Source of the DNA: Haloterrigena salifodinae
GTDB taxonomy: Archaea > Halobacteriota > Halobacteria > Halobacteriales > Natrialbaceae
Direction: 5' to 3'
Assembly (NCBI RefSeq): GCF_003977755.1
Contig: NZ_RQWN01000005.1
Location: 1-64,000 of the forward strand
Length of the DNA: 64,000 nucleotides
Shown: in pieces, positions 8,440 to 17,540 of the stretch
Layout of the letters: every line of letters starts with the position of its first letter
Position numbering within the stretch: the stretch's first letter is position 1
Notes under the pieces: generated by a model
Databases searched by the model: none
Seen by the model: only the letters and a program-made list of their open reading frames with translations
Told to the model about the DNA's origin: nothing
Position numbers and translations under genes: made by a program

Positions 8440-8705
8440 TCGATACTCCCTACGACGGCCCCCACCATAAATGTTAGTCCGTGACAAGGGCTGCGGGATT
8501 CTCCGACGAACGGCACTCCGTGCGCCTGTTTAGAGACGGTTAGGAACTTATTGACTCGATTAGTGGCAGGAAATCGACCGTCTCTCCAGAAATGTGACGT
8601 ATCGACGGTTCGCGGGGTACCAGGTTCGGTACCCGTCGCTCGCCATCGTCCGCACCGTTCACGTTCAAGTGGTGCTCCCGCACGGCTGCGGGCGCGCGAC
8701 AACGG

Positions 8706-8945
8706 TTACTCGTGTGCGGCGTCCCACTCAGTCGGCTTTCGGAAGTTGCCACACTGGTTGCACTTGATGCGGCCCATCGAATCCATCGCGTTGTCGAAAC
8801 TCTCGCAGTTGGTACAGAACCAGCCGTACCGCCGGTCGGCGTCGGAAGACTCGTAGGCGACGAGGAACGGTCCCTTCGAGCCGCGGTCGCCCTCGGTCTC
8901 CGTCACGTAGACGGTCGTCCCGTCCGCAGTGGACCGTGATTGCAT
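8706..8945 (-). CDS. Small zinc-ribbon protein (DUF5816-like)
   Basis: A 79-residue cytoplasmic protein with a four-Cys zinc ribbon: CTNC at about residues 44-47 and CNQC at about 62-65. The N-terminal half (VYVTETEGDRGSKGPFLVAY) forms probable strands. Haloarchaea keep many such one-domain zinc proteins, often involved in regulation or RNA binding, but this one's partner is unknown. It is flanked by 260 bp and 150 bp of non-coding DNA, so it has its own promoter. Confidence 0.75.
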   Translation of the reverse strand: MQSRSTADGTTVYVTETEGDRGSKGPFLVAYESSDADRRYGWFCTNCESFDNAMDSMGRIKCNQCGNFRKPTEWDAAHE

Positions 8946-9099
8946 ACCACCTGCTATCGTCGCTCGAGATAAATGACTGTCCTTCCGTCTTCCCCGCTCG
9001 GAGCACCGGGAACGGCCGCGATCCGACTGTGATACACGTTCACAATCGTGATTGTCCTAACTGAAAGGTTTACCCGGACGGGAGTCGTTCGCTTGGGTA

Positions 9100-9510
9100 A
9101 TGTCGCTGGTCGTCGTCCCCGTTCGGTATCCCCTGTCGAAACGCTCCAAACGCACGCTCGAGCGAGCTATCGAGATCGCTCGCGAGCGGGAGGCGGCGCT
9201 GACGGTCCTCCACGTCGATCTCTATCAGAACGGGCGGAAAGTGACGCGGGTCGACCTGAAAACCGCCGTCGAGCGGACGTTCGGCCACCTCGAGAACGCC
9301 CGCTACGTCGTGCGGACGGGCTTTCTCGTCGAGGAGAGCATCCTCGACGAGGTGGCGGCGGAGGAAGCCGACGCGGTCGTCATCGGCAGCCAGCAGGCGA
9401 GCCGACTGCGCCGGCTCTTCCGGCGCTTTACCGACAACCCGAATATCGACCAGTATCTGCGGAGCCACCTCGACTGCGAGGTCATTACGGTCGAAGGCGC
9501 CCGCGCGTAG
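9100..9510 (+). CDS. Universal stress protein, degenerate ATP site
   Basis: A 136-residue single Usp domain: VVVPVRYPLSKRSKRTLERA at the first strand and helix, LTVLHVDL in strand two, and DAVVIGSQQASRLRRLF where ATP-binding members have a Gly-rich GxxG loop. That loop is replaced by SQQAS and Arg residues, so ATP binding as in MJ0577 is unlikely and it may belong to the non-ATP class. It faces a second Usp gene (9581-10024) end to end. An AT-rich stretch around 9040-9075 upstream probably holds its promoter. Confidence 0.85.
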   Translation: MSLVVVPVRYPLSKRSKRTLERAIEIAREREAALTVLHVDLYQNGRKVTRVDLKTAVERTFGHLENARYVVRTGFLVEESILDEVAAEEADAVVIGSQQASRLRRLFRRFTDNPNIDQYLRSHLDCEVITVEGARA

Positions 9511-9580
9511 AACTGCGACTCGACCGCATCCGATTCTTCGCCGGCGGCGCTCGCGTTACTGCCGTCGTCCGAACGCGCCG

Positions 9581-10024
9581 CTAGTCGGCGCCGCCCACAT
9601 CGCGGACGACGAACACTGGGATCTCGGCATTGTCGACGACCCGCTCCGAGACGCTGCCCAGCGAGGCGATCTTTTCCCGCGGACTTTTCCCCCGCGTCCC
9701 GATGACAATGAGGTCGATGCCGTGCTCGTCGGCGTACTCGAGGATCGCCTTCGACGGCGTCCCCTTCCGGACGTCGGTGACGGCCTCGAGACCCCGTCGG
9801 TCGGCCCGGTCGGCGACGTCGGCGACGGCTTCGCGACCCTCGTCCTCGAGGGAGGCTTCGAGTTCGGGACCCGTCTCGTCGGTCGCTGCGGCGGTGACGC
9901 GGCTGTCGACCACGTACAGCGAGTGGACCGTCGCGTCGTTGTGCTCGGCGATCGGCAGGCCGTGGGCTAGCGTCTCGGAGATCGTCTCGCTCCCGTCGGT
10001 CGGAATGAGGATGTCGTCGTACAT
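9581..10024 (-). CDS. Universal stress protein, ATP-binding type
   Basis: A 147-residue Usp domain: MYDDILIPTDGSETISETLA (first strand with the conserved Asp), a VHSLYVVD strand, and DLIVIGTRGKSPREKI followed by LGSVSERVV, the glycine loop that holds ATP phosphates in the MJ0577 class. Usp proteins help survival under stress by mechanisms that differ between proteins. This gene converges on the Usp gene at 9100; the two are only distantly similar, so they are not a recent duplication. Confidence 0.93.
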   Translation of the reverse strand: MYDDILIPTDGSETISETLAHGLPIAEHNDATVHSLYVVDSRVTAAATDETGPELEASLEDEGREAVADVADRADRRGLEAVTDVRKGTPSKAILEYADEHGIDLIVIGTRGKSPREKIASLGSVSERVVDNAEIPVFVVRDVGGAD

Positions 10025-10134
10025 CGTCGGCTACCGCAGACTTGGACGGGAACCCGGATAAAAGACGGTCACAGTTCTCCCGCGGCGGTAGCGTGTCCGA
10101 TGGAGCGGCGACGACGCGCCCGGTCGACCCGGGG

Positions 10135-11172
10135 TCACTGATCGGCCGGTTCGCCGATGTCGGTCCCGTCGCCCTCTTCGCCCTCGCCCTCGGACCGCGG
10201 GTCCCGCTCGACCGACGACTCGGGTGCCGGCCGCTCGGCGCCCCGCTCCTCGATGGACATGCGGGCGACGCCGCTCGTCTCGTCGAAGACGTGATGGCGT
10301 CGCGGGTAGGCGAACTCGACGTCTATCTCGGCAAACCGGTCGCGCAACTCCGTTTGCACCTCCGAGCGAGCGACGTTCAGCTTGTAGGGGTTTTTCACCC
10401 AGAAGAAGAGTTCGAGGACGACGCCGTGGTCGGCGAACTCGGCGATGTTACAGAGGGGCGCCGCGCCGTACCGCGCGCTGCCGATCCGGATGTCCGGACC
10501 GCCGGAGATGACCGTTCCGACAGCTCTGGCGGCCCGTTCGGCCTGCCGACGCGCGGCCTCGACGTCGCTCCCGTAGGTGACCTCGAACGAGAGCGAAATC
10601 CGCGTGCGCTCGTCTTCGGCAGAGTAGTTGATCACGTCCCGTTCCTGAATCGCGGAGTTCGGGATCACGATGAACGTATTCTGGAGGGTGAAGATCTTGG
10701 TGTACCGAATGGTGATATCCTCGACGAACCCGCGGTGGCCCTGATCGGGGACCTCGATCATGTCGCCGATTTCGTAGGGCCGGTCGGCGAGCACGAAGAA
10801 GCCGTTGATCAGGCTGCCGACCAGGGGCGCGAGGACGACGGCAATGACCGCCGAGATGACGGTCACCGAGAGGAGGATCTGCGTGTCGCCGACGCCGAGG
10901 ATGCCCGCGGCGACGAACAGGGACAACAACAACACGGAGAGTCTGACGCCGCGAAGGACGGTCCGGGTGACGCTGGGGCGTTCGATCCGGCGAGCGACCG
11001 TCCGTCCGGCGATCCGAACGACGTACTTCGAGAGGTACCAGCCGGCGACGACTACGAGAATCGAGAGGGTGATGTCGACCGTGGTCTGCGAAACGTCGAA
11101 CGGCAACACGCTTCGAACGCCCTTGGCCGCTTCGCTGGCCTCGCTCTCGTTTCCCTGTAACACCCCGCGCAT
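10135..11172 (-). CDS. Small-conductance mechanosensitive channel (MscS family)
   Basis: A 345-residue MscS-type channel that opens on membrane tension to release solutes after osmotic down-shock. Three N-terminal helices precede the pore region: residues about 25-45, 70-90 and 93-118, the third with APLVGSLINGFFVLADRP, where Ala/Gly packing lines the pore. The beta domain follows (IGDMIEVPDQGHRGFVEDI, then the NTFIVIPNS motif) and then the cytoplasmic vestibule domain. The tail is strongly acidic. An in-frame start at 11217 is possible, but MRGVLQGN at 11172 is closer to the first helix. Confidence 0.92.
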   Translation of the reverse strand: MRGVLQGNESEASEAAKGVRSVLPFDVSQTTVDITLSILVVVAGWYLSKYVVRIAGRTVARRIERPSVTRTVLRGVRLSVLLLSLFVAAGILGVGDTQILLSVTVISAVIAVVLAPLVGSLINGFFVLADRPYEIGDMIEVPDQGHRGFVEDITIRYTKIFTLQNTFIVIPNSAIQERDVINYSAEDERTRISLSFEVTYGSDVEAARRQAERAARAVGTVISGGPDIRIGSARYGAAPLCNIAEFADHGVVLELFFWVKNPYKLNVARSEVQTELRDRFAEIDVEFAYPRRHHVFDETSGVARMSIEERGAERPAPESSVERDPRSEGEGEEGDGTDIGEPADQ

Positions 11173-11290
11173 AGCAGCACACTCTGGACCGCTGTGGTTA
11201 AGAGTTCTGACTGTCACGTCTGTCGTGCTAACTGGGAACCACTCCCACTGACCGGAACTACCCGATTTCGAAAACAGGTGCTACTCGGGT

Positions 11291-11305
11291 TATAATAAAT
11301 CATAT
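11291..11305 (+). promoter_or_regulatory. AT-rich core promoter of the TrmB-family gene
   Basis: TATAATAAATCATAT lies 26-40 bases before the ATG at 11331 in otherwise GC-rich DNA. This is a suitable archaeal TATA position for a leaderless or very short leader transcript. It also marks the boundary with the divergent MscS gene. Confidence 0.5.
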
Positions 11306-11330
11306 ATCCGTCGGGATCGTAGGGGCTCGT

Positions 11331-12395
11331 ATGGCACCAGACGAGCTCCGCACGACCGTCGAAGGGGTCGGCGAGCGATTCAATCTCGGCGAGTACGAGA
11401 TCGACGCCTATCTCACCGTTCTCGAGCAAGGACAGCTCACCGCGAGCGAAATCGCGGATCGGACCGACATCCCGCAGCCGCGGGTCTACGACACCGTCCG
11501 CAGCCTCAGCGACCGCGGGCTCGTCGAACTCCGGGAATCTCGCCCGATGAAAGTCGTCGCGATCGATCCCGAGGAGGCCTTCGAGAACGTCCAGCAGTCC
11601 TTGGAGGAGATGATCAACGAACTCGAGGCCCGATACACCGCGCCCGCCCGCGATACGGAGGCCGTCTCGCTGGTCAAATCGCGCTCGACGATCCTGCGCT
11701 ACCTCGAGGAGGTCATCGACGCCGCCGACTACGAGCTCTCCCTGTCGCTGACGCCGGACCTGCTGACTCGCTTCGAGGACGAGCTGAAGGCCGCCGTCGA
11801 CGCCGGCGTCAGCGTCGACCTGATCGTGACGCCGGCCGGCGAGGCGCCCGATCCGTCCGAGTTTGACTACCGCGAGATCGCGACGACCGCCCGCGCGCGA
11901 CGCGGGATCACGACGCCGGTGATCGCCGTCGCCGACGGCAACTACTCGATCTACGCGACCCAGGACGCCCTGCGCGACGATCAGGACCGCTACGGCGTCA
12001 TCTTCAACCGCTCGGCGCTCGGCTTTCTCGTCTCCGGCTTCTTCGGGACCGTCCTCTGGACGACCGCCGAACGGACGCTGGGCGAGGACGGCAGCACGCG
12101 GACGTATCCGCGCAAGTACGCCACGATCCGCCGCTGCGTGAAGGACATCATGGAGGCTGGCGGCGAGTTCTACGCGACGATCGAGGGTCGAGACGTCGAC
12201 GTCGGCGGACCGCGCGTCGTCCGCGGGCGCATCCTCGACGTCTCCTTCGAGGTCAGCGAGGAAGTCGCCAGCCTCACCATGGAGACCGAGGAGGGCGAGG
12301 AAATCACCGTCGGCGGCCGCGTCGCAGCCCTCGAGGACGTCGAAGCCCACGAGATCCACATCGGCCGCAACGAGCCGCCGACGCTCGAGGACTGA
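11331..12395 (+). CDS. TrmB-family sugar-responsive transcriptional regulator
   Basis: A 354-residue regulator. Residues about 15-75 form a winged helix ([20 protein letters not shown], then [20 protein letters not shown] as the recognition region), followed by a coiled linker near residues 80-100 and a C-terminal effector domain from about 110 with phospholipase-D-like repeats typical of TrmB. TrmB proteins bind sugars and control sugar uptake and central carbon genes. It is 255 bp upstream of a sugar ABC importer on the same strand, so it likely controls that locus; the effector sugar is not readable. Confidence 0.92.
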   Translation: MAPDELRTTVEGVGERFNLGEYEIDAYLTVLEQGQLTASEIADRTDIPQPRVYDTVRSLSDRGLVELRESRPMKVVAIDPEEAFENVQQSLEEMINELEARYTAPARDTEAVSLVKSRSTILRYLEEVIDAADYELSLSLTPDLLTRFEDELKAAVDAGVSVDLIVTPAGEAPDPSEFDYREIATTARARRGITTPVIAVADGNYSIYATQDALRDDQDRYGVIFNRSALGFLVSGFFGTVLWTTAERTLGEDGSTRTYPRKYATIRRCVKDIMEAGGEFYATIEGRDVDVGGPRVVRGRILDVSFEVSEEVASLTMETEEGEEITVGGRVAALEDVEAHEIHIGRNEPPTLED

Positions 12396-12461
12396 GCGGT
12401 CGACGGTCGGTCTCTCCCGACCTAGGACGGGGCCGGCCCACATCGGTCGTCGGCCGGCAGG

Positions 12462-12480
12462 TGCCGACCAATTGTCGGCA
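12462..12480. promoter_or_regulatory. Inverted repeat between regulator and ABC operon
   Basis: TGCCGAC and GTCGGCA form a perfect 7-bp inverted repeat around a CAATT spacer. It lies about 70 bp after the TrmB-family gene and 170 bp before the binding-protein gene. It could be an operator for the regulator or a transcript 3' hairpin. Confidence 0.4.
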
Positions 12481-12592
12481 ATGATCGATTGAAACCGCGA
12501 CATGACGAGTGACTCGGGAATCTCTCTATCTCCACCCTCACCCGTAATACTGCAAAGGCGTCGTAATAGCACCGGATTCCGTACGTTCACGC

Positions 12593-12610
12593 CTTATTAT
12601 ACCATTTATT
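12593..12610 (+). promoter_or_regulatory. TATA region of the first sugar ABC operon
   Basis: CTTATTATACCATTTATT is an AT-rich island in GC-rich DNA, 41-58 bases before the ATG at 12651. Just upstream CGTAATA occurs twice 18 bp apart (about 12544 and 12562), which could be a regulator-binding pair. No known TrmB consensus was recognised. Confidence 0.45.
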
Positions 12611-12650
12611 GCCAACAGCTAAGTCCCAGAACGTGGACGGCCCACAGGTC

Positions 12651-14120
12651 ATGGGACGTGATACCGCCGGTCGTGACGACCGGGGTCGCCTCGGACGGCG
12701 ATTGTTCCTGAAGGCCGCATCAGCCTCGTCCGCGGCCGGAACGATCGCTGTTGCCGGCTGTCTCGGGAGGGGTCCCGGATCGAACACAGTGGTGATGACC
12801 GCAGATTCGGGTGTCGAGGGGATCATACACAGCGACGGAGACCAACCCTCTGTCCAGCAGGCGCTCTGGGACGCCGGTCTCGACGAGGACATCCGTATCG
12901 AGATTCAGACCGTCGTCAGCGACTCCGCATCGCGGATGCAGACGGCGCAATCAGCGCTCGAGGCGGGTCGCGCCCCGCCGGACATTCACATGATGGACAG
13001 CGGGTGGACGGTCCCGTTCGTCCTGCGCAATCAGACGGTCAACCTGACCGAAGAGCTTCCCGGGGAGACGCTCTCGTACGTCAACGAGAACTACCTCGAC
13101 GCGATCCTCGAGACGGCTCGCCATCCCGAGTCCGGAGACCTCCACGGGCTGCCGCTGTTCCCGGACCTCGGGTTTACCCTCTACAGACAGGACCTGATCG
13201 AAGACGCCGGCTACGACACCAGTGGCTGGGGGACGGAGCCGCCGCGGTGGGAAGAGTTCGCGAACGCGGTCAGCGACGCGAGGGACCAGGCCGGACTCAA
13301 CTACGGGTACACGACGCAGGCGGCCGCCTACGAGGGGCTGTCCTGCTGTACGTTCAACGAGGTGATGACGAGCTGGGGCGGGGCGTACTTCGGCGGCGTG
13401 GACAACCTCTTCACCGCCGGCGACCGGCCGATCACCGTCGATGAACAGTCGGTCGTCGACGCGATTCGGATGATGCGCTCGTTCATCGAGGGAGAGAATC
13501 AGAACACCCTCGACGGGTACTCCCAGATCTGTCCGTCGCCGATCGTCCAGTGGACCGAACAGGAATCGCTCAGCCCGTTCGATGCCGGCAACGCCGTCTC
13601 GAACCGGAACTGGTCGTTCGCGATCGCCCAGACCGGCGCGGAGGAGGCCTTCGGCGAGGACCTCGGGGTCACGACGAGTCCGATTGGGGTCCCCGAGGAC
13701 GAGGCCGAGTTCGAAGGTACCGGCGGCACCGCCGCGGCGCTTGGCGGCTGGAACCTGGTCGTGAGCCCGTTCTCGGAGCGCAAGGAGGAAGCGCTGCAGG
13801 TCCTCGAGGCGTTCGCCAACGAGGAGGTCATGCTCACGGTCTTCCAACTCGGCGGATACCTCCCGCCGAATCTCGATCTGGTCGCGGAGGCCAACCCGGA
13901 CGACGTCGGCCCGGTCGCCCGCTATGGCGAGGTCGTGCAGGCGGCCAGCGACAACGCGATTCCGCGGCCCGCGACCGATCTCTGGCCAGAGCAGTCGGCG
14001 CTAATCTATCAGTCGGTCAATTCGGCCTACCGCGGCGCGAATGCGCCCCAGGCGGCGATGAACGACCTCGCGCAAGAACTCGAACAGAGCGAATCGGAGG
14101 TGCAAACGAATGGCAACTGA
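12651..14120 (+). CDS. Sugar ABC transporter substrate-binding lipoprotein
   Basis: A 489-residue family-1 type extracellular solute-binding protein that captures a sugar or polyol outside the cell. It starts with a twin-arginine signal (GRRLFLKAASASSAAG) and a lipobox ending AGCLG near residue 42, so it is exported folded and lipid-anchored. The mature part has the expected two-lobe pattern with DIHMMDSGW and LNYGYTTQAAAYEGL regions and aromatic residues for sugar stacking. A TTG 42 bp upstream is possible, but ATG 12651 puts the Tat motif at the correct place. Its stop overlaps the next gene by 11 bases. Confidence 0.93.
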   Translation: MGRDTAGRDDRGRLGRRLFLKAASASSAAGTIAVAGCLGRGPGSNTVVMTADSGVEGIIHSDGDQPSVQQALWDAGLDEDIRIEIQTVVSDSASRMQTAQSALEAGRAPPDIHMMDSGWTVPFVLRNQTVNLTEELPGETLSYVNENYLDAILETARHPESGDLHGLPLFPDLGFTLYRQDLIEDAGYDTSGWGTEPPRWEEFANAVSDARDQAGLNYGYTTQAAAYEGLSCCTFNEVMTSWGGAYFGGVDNLFTAGDRPITVDEQSVVDAIRMMRSFIEGENQNTLDGYSQICPSPIVQWTEQESLSPFDAGNAVSNRNWSFAIAQTGAEEAFGEDLGVTTSPIGVPEDEAEFEGTGGTAAALGGWNLVVSPFSERKEEALQVLEAFANEEVMLTVFQLGGYLPPNLDLVAEANPDDVGPVARYGEVVQAASDNAIPRPATDLWPEQSALIYQSVNSAYRGANAPQAAMNDLAQELEQSESEVQTNGN

Positions 14121-15153
14121 TACCGATACGGATGGATTGACCGGCGGTGAGACCGGACGGACCAAGGACCGAGAACGGACCGGTAATGCGGTCATCAATT
14201 GGATGGAGGGCCTGAGCGAGGCGGCCTACGCGTATCTGTTGTTGCTGCCGGCGTTCGCGTTGTTGACGCTCGTCGCGTTCTATCCGATGATTCGGACGTT
14301 CGTGATGTCACTCCGGGCCGACCAGACGCGGGGCATGGACCCGCTCGGCGGATTCGTCGGCATCGAGAACTACGTCGACATCCTCACCGGGAACGCGCGG
14401 CTGGCCCGGCAGTTCCTCGACGTGGGGCTGACGTCGTCGTTCCCCTTTATCGAACTCGGTACGCCGTTCTTCCAGCAGGCGCTGTTCGTCACGCTCGCGT
14501 TCGCGATCATCAGCGTCATCATGGAGACGCTGATCGGGTTCGGACAGGCCTACGTGCTCGATCAGGACTTCACGGGGCGCCGCTGGGTCCGCGTCGCGAT
14601 CATCCTCCCGTGGGCGGTGCCGATCGTCATCCAGGGGATGATCTTCTTCCTGATGTTCCAGCCGACGGTCGGGTTCGGCTCCGATCTCATGCAGAGCATC
14701 GGGCTCTTCAGCTCGACGCCGCTGGCCAACAGCCGGGACGCGTTCATCATCATCCTCGTGGCGGACATCTGGAAGTCGTCGGCGTTCATGGCCCTGCTGA
14801 TCCTCGCGGGACTCCAGAGCGTCGACCGGAGTCTGTACGATGTCGCGCGCGTGGCCGGGGCCTCGCCGTGGCAGCGGTTCAAACTGATCACGCTTCCGCT
14901 GGTGATGCCGGCGCTGCTGGTCGCGATGCTGTTCCGAACCATGGACGCGATGCGCGTCTTCGGACTGATCGAGTCGACGGCCGGCTGTACGACCGTGCCG
15001 TCGCTGACCTGCCTCGTCGTCGAGGCGATGTTCGGCGGCACGCGAATCTACGCGACGGCCGCCGCCGTCGCCTTCTCGACGGCGCTGGTCATCGGCCTGA
15101 TAATCGGCGGCTACATCGTGCTCTTCCGCGACACCGAAGGAGGGATGTACTGA
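14110..15153 (+). CDS. Sugar ABC transporter permease, MalF/UgpA type
   Basis: A 347-residue inner membrane permease of a carbohydrate importer. After a polar N-terminus of about 35 residues come six or more helices; the ATPase-contact loop (EAA motif) reads DVARVAGASPWQRFKLITLP at about residues 243-262. It forms a heterodimer with the next gene product. It overlaps the binding-protein gene by 11 bases and its stop TGA overlaps the next ATG (TGATG), so the three are translationally coupled. Confidence 0.93.
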   Translation: MATDTDTDGLTGGETGRTKDRERTGNAVINWMEGLSEAAYAYLLLLPAFALLTLVAFYPMIRTFVMSLRADQTRGMDPLGGFVGIENYVDILTGNARLARQFLDVGLTSSFPFIELGTPFFQQALFVTLAFAIISVIMETLIGFGQAYVLDQDFTGRRWVRVAIILPWAVPIVIQGMIFFLMFQPTVGFGSDLMQSIGLFSSTPLANSRDAFIIILVADIWKSSAFMALLILAGLQSVDRSLYDVARVAGASPWQRFKLITLPLVMPALLVAMLFRTMDAMRVFGLIESTAGCTTVPSLTCLVVEAMFGGTRIYATAAAVAFSTALVIGLIIGGYIVLFRDTEGGMY

Positions 15154-16190
15154 TGTCCGATCCGAACGCACCCACCGACCCGAACGATACTAGAGGTACC
15201 GACGACGGTGACCGACCGAGAGACCCGACGCTCCGCCGACCCGACGGGGGCACGAACGTCCTCAAGGAGGGCCGCGACGCGGAACTCGACCGCGGCCCGC
15301 TCCAGCAGTGGGCCGCCGACTCGATCCAGAACCCCGAACGGGTCTACCGGGCGCTGTTCTACGTCGCGGCGATCTTCTTCCTCTTTACGACGCTGTTCCC
15401 GTTCTACTGGCTGCTCATGGTCGCGCTGACGCCCGAAGGACAGCTCCAGGACATCGTCTTCACGCCGAACGGGTTCAACCCCGGCGCCTTCGTCGAGGTC
15501 TTCGAGGTCATCCCATTCCATGTCTACATGTTCAACAGCTTCGTGATCGCGCTGGCCTCGACGGCCGTCGTCCTCGTCATCGCCAGCCTCGCGGGGTACG
15601 CCTTCGGTCGCCTCGAGTTCCCCGGCCGGACGCCGCTCATGCTGCTGGTGTTGATCATTTCGTTCTTCCCGCCGGCGGCGTTCTTCATCCCGCTGAACGA
15701 CCTCTTTAACACCTCGTTCTTCTTCCTCGAGCCGATCACCGGCGACGGGACCCTCTACAACACGCCCTACGCGCTGGTGACGCCGCTGTCGGCGATCTTC
15801 ATGCCGCTGGCGATCTTCATTCTGACGACGTTCTACTCACAGATTCCGGACGGGCTCGAGGACGCGGCCCGCGTGGAGGGGACGACCCGACTCGGCGCGC
15901 TGTTCCGGGTCATCATCCCGCTGTCGGCTCCCGGCGTCGCGACCGCCGGTGTGCTGACGTTCATCGCCGTCTACAACGAGTTCTTCTTCTCGTTCCTGAT
16001 GACCGACGGGCAGCCCCAGAACTGGGCGCCGATCCTCGACGGGATCCTCGCCTATCAGGGCCAGTACGAGGTGCTTTACCATCTGATGGCCGCCGCGAGT
16101 ATCATCGGGGTGATCCCCGTCGCGATTCTCGTGGTTATCGCACAGGAAAAGATCGTCAGCGGGCTCACCGCAGGAGCACTCAAGGAGTAA
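15153..16190 (+). CDS. Sugar ABC transporter permease, MalG/UgpE type
   Basis: A 345-residue second permease. The N-terminal 60 residues are unusually long, polar and low complexity (SDPNAPTDPNDTRGTDDGD), then six helices follow. The EAA loop reads LEDAARVEGTTRLGALFRVI near residues 232-251. It is shorter in relatives, where the N-tail is often under 30 residues. The start is fixed by the TGATG overlap with the upstream stop. The ATPase gene starts four bases after its stop. Confidence 0.93.
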   Translation: MSDPNAPTDPNDTRGTDDGDRPRDPTLRRPDGGTNVLKEGRDAELDRGPLQQWAADSIQNPERVYRALFYVAAIFFLFTTLFPFYWLLMVALTPEGQLQDIVFTPNGFNPGAFVEVFEVIPFHVYMFNSFVIALASTAVVLVIASLAGYAFGRLEFPGRTPLMLLVLIISFFPPAAFFIPLNDLFNTSFFFLEPITGDGTLYNTPYALVTPLSAIFMPLAIFILTTFYSQIPDGLEDAARVEGTTRLGALFRVIIPLSAPGVATAGVLTFIAVYNEFFFSFLMTDGQPQNWAPILDGILAYQGQYEVLYHLMAAASIIGVIPVAILVVIAQEKIVSGLTAGALKE

Positions 16191-16194
16191 GACA

Positions 16195-17382
16195 ATGGCA
16201 CGAGTACGACTCGAGAACATCACGAAACGGTACGGAGACGAAACGGCAGTCGACGACATCAGCCTCGAGGTCGAGGACGGCGAGTTCGTTACCTTCGTCG
16301 GCCCCTCGGGCTGTGGGAAATCGACGACGATGGAGACGGTTGCGGGACTGACGGAGCCCACCGAGGGACGGGTCTACATCGGGGACGACGACGTCACCGG
16401 CCTCGCCCCCAAGGATCGCGGGGTCGCGATGGTCTTCCAGAACATCGCGCTGTTCCCGCACATGGACGTCTACGAGAACATCTCGTTCGGGTTGCGCCTC
16501 CGGAAGTACGACGACGAGGAGGTCCGGCGCCGCGTCGAAGAGGCAGCCGATATCGTCCAGCTCGAGGGGATGTTAGACCGGATGCCGGCGGAGATGTCCG
16601 GCGGCCAGCAACAGCGGGTCGGCATCGCCCGCGCGATCGTTCGCAACCCGGACGTGTTCCTGATGGACGAGCCGCTGGCGAACTTAGACGCGAAGCTCCG
16701 AGTGCACATGCGGACGGAACTCCAGCGGCTCCACCGGGAGCTGGACGCGACGGTCATCTACGTCACCCACGACCAGGCCGAGGCGATGACGATGTCCAAC
16801 CGGATCGCCGTCTTGAACGACGGGAAACTCCAGCAGATCGCCCCGCCGCTGGTCTGTTACAACGAACCCACGAACCTCTTCGTCGCGGGCTTCATCGGCT
16901 CGCCGTCGATGAACTTCGTCGAGGGGACCCTCGTCGAGGGCGGCCTCGAGACGAACAACTTCACCATCGATCTCGATCCGGGCCGGCTCTCTGGCGTCTC
17001 GATCGGCGACGACGTCACACTCGGGGTCAGGCCGGAGGACGTCCACCTAACCCAGTACGCGGACTCGCTGGCCGCGCCGACGGATCCGATCGACGCCCGA
17101 ACCGACGTCTTGGAGCCGATGGGCGACGAGGTCTTCGTCTACCTCCTGCTCTCCGAAGCGGCAGGGGGCTCGATGGATCAGGACCCCGCCACGTCGCCGA
17201 ACCAGTTGCTGATGAGCGTCACCCCCGACACGGAGATCGAGGCGAACGAGAACGTCGATGTCGTGCTCGATCGATCGAAAATCCACCTCTTCGACACGAC
17301 GACCGGCGACGCCTTGCTCCACGGCCTGACCGACCGTTCGGAGCGAGAACCCGGAACGACGCCGACGGAAGCCGATAGCTGA
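16195..17382 (+). CDS. Sugar ABC transporter ATP-binding protein (MalK/UgpC type)
   Basis: A 395-residue ATPase that powers the importer from the cytoplasmic face. Walker A GPSGCGKST at 36-44, signature MSGGQQQRVGIARA near 133, Walker B VFLMDEPLANLDA and switch His in YVTHDQAEAM are all intact. The C-terminal part from about residue 240 is the regulatory TOBE/OB domain (FIGSPSMNFVEG, LGVRPEDVHL). It closes the transporter operon. A paralogue serving the second importer is at 50325-51497. Confidence 0.95.
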   Translation: MARVRLENITKRYGDETAVDDISLEVEDGEFVTFVGPSGCGKSTTMETVAGLTEPTEGRVYIGDDDVTGLAPKDRGVAMVFQNIALFPHMDVYENISFGLRLRKYDDEEVRRRVEEAADIVQLEGMLDRMPAEMSGGQQQRVGIARAIVRNPDVFLMDEPLANLDAKLRVHMRTELQRLHRELDATVIYVTHDQAEAMTMSNRIAVLNDGKLQQIAPPLVCYNEPTNLFVAGFIGSPSMNFVEGTLVEGGLETNNFTIDLDPGRLSGVSIGDDVTLGVRPEDVHLTQYADSLAAPTDPIDARTDVLEPMGDEVFVYLLLSEAAGGSMDQDPATSPNQLLMSVTPDTEIEANENVDVVLDRSKIHLFDTTTGDALLHGLTDRSEREPGTTPTEADS

Positions 17383-17397
17383 CACGTCTCGACCACC

Positions 17398-17444
17398 GGC
17401 AGCGGGCGGCCGCCGACCCGCTGATCGGCTTATCAGCCGCTGCC
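17398..17444. terminator. Nested stem-loop after the ATPase gene
   Basis: GGCAGCG (17398-17404) pairs with CGCTGCC (17438-17444), and inside it GCTGAT (17420-17425) pairs with ATCAGC (17432-17437). The structure starts 16 bases after the ATPase stop and precedes the oxidoreductase gene by about 100 bp. It could end or process the transporter transcript. Confidence 0.4.
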
Positions 17445-17540
17445 GTTTGGCAACGGACAAAAGACGTTCGAGTACGAAGATTCGATATCGCGGCACCGGG
17501 TGTATCAGTACGAGAACAGACTGCAGCTATCGACACTCCG

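Noticed and set aside
11214-12590. Long minus-strand open frame opposite the TrmB-family gene
   Set aside because: It lacks motifs and mirrors a clear regulator on the plus strand.
12609-12650. Earlier TTG start for the first binding protein
   Set aside because: It would place 14 extra residues before the Tat signal and lies inside the probable promoter region.
14199-16190. 663-codon plus-strand frame that would join both permeases
   Set aside because: Only the last half (from 15153) is a real permease; the first part is an out-of-frame reading of the MalF-type gene.
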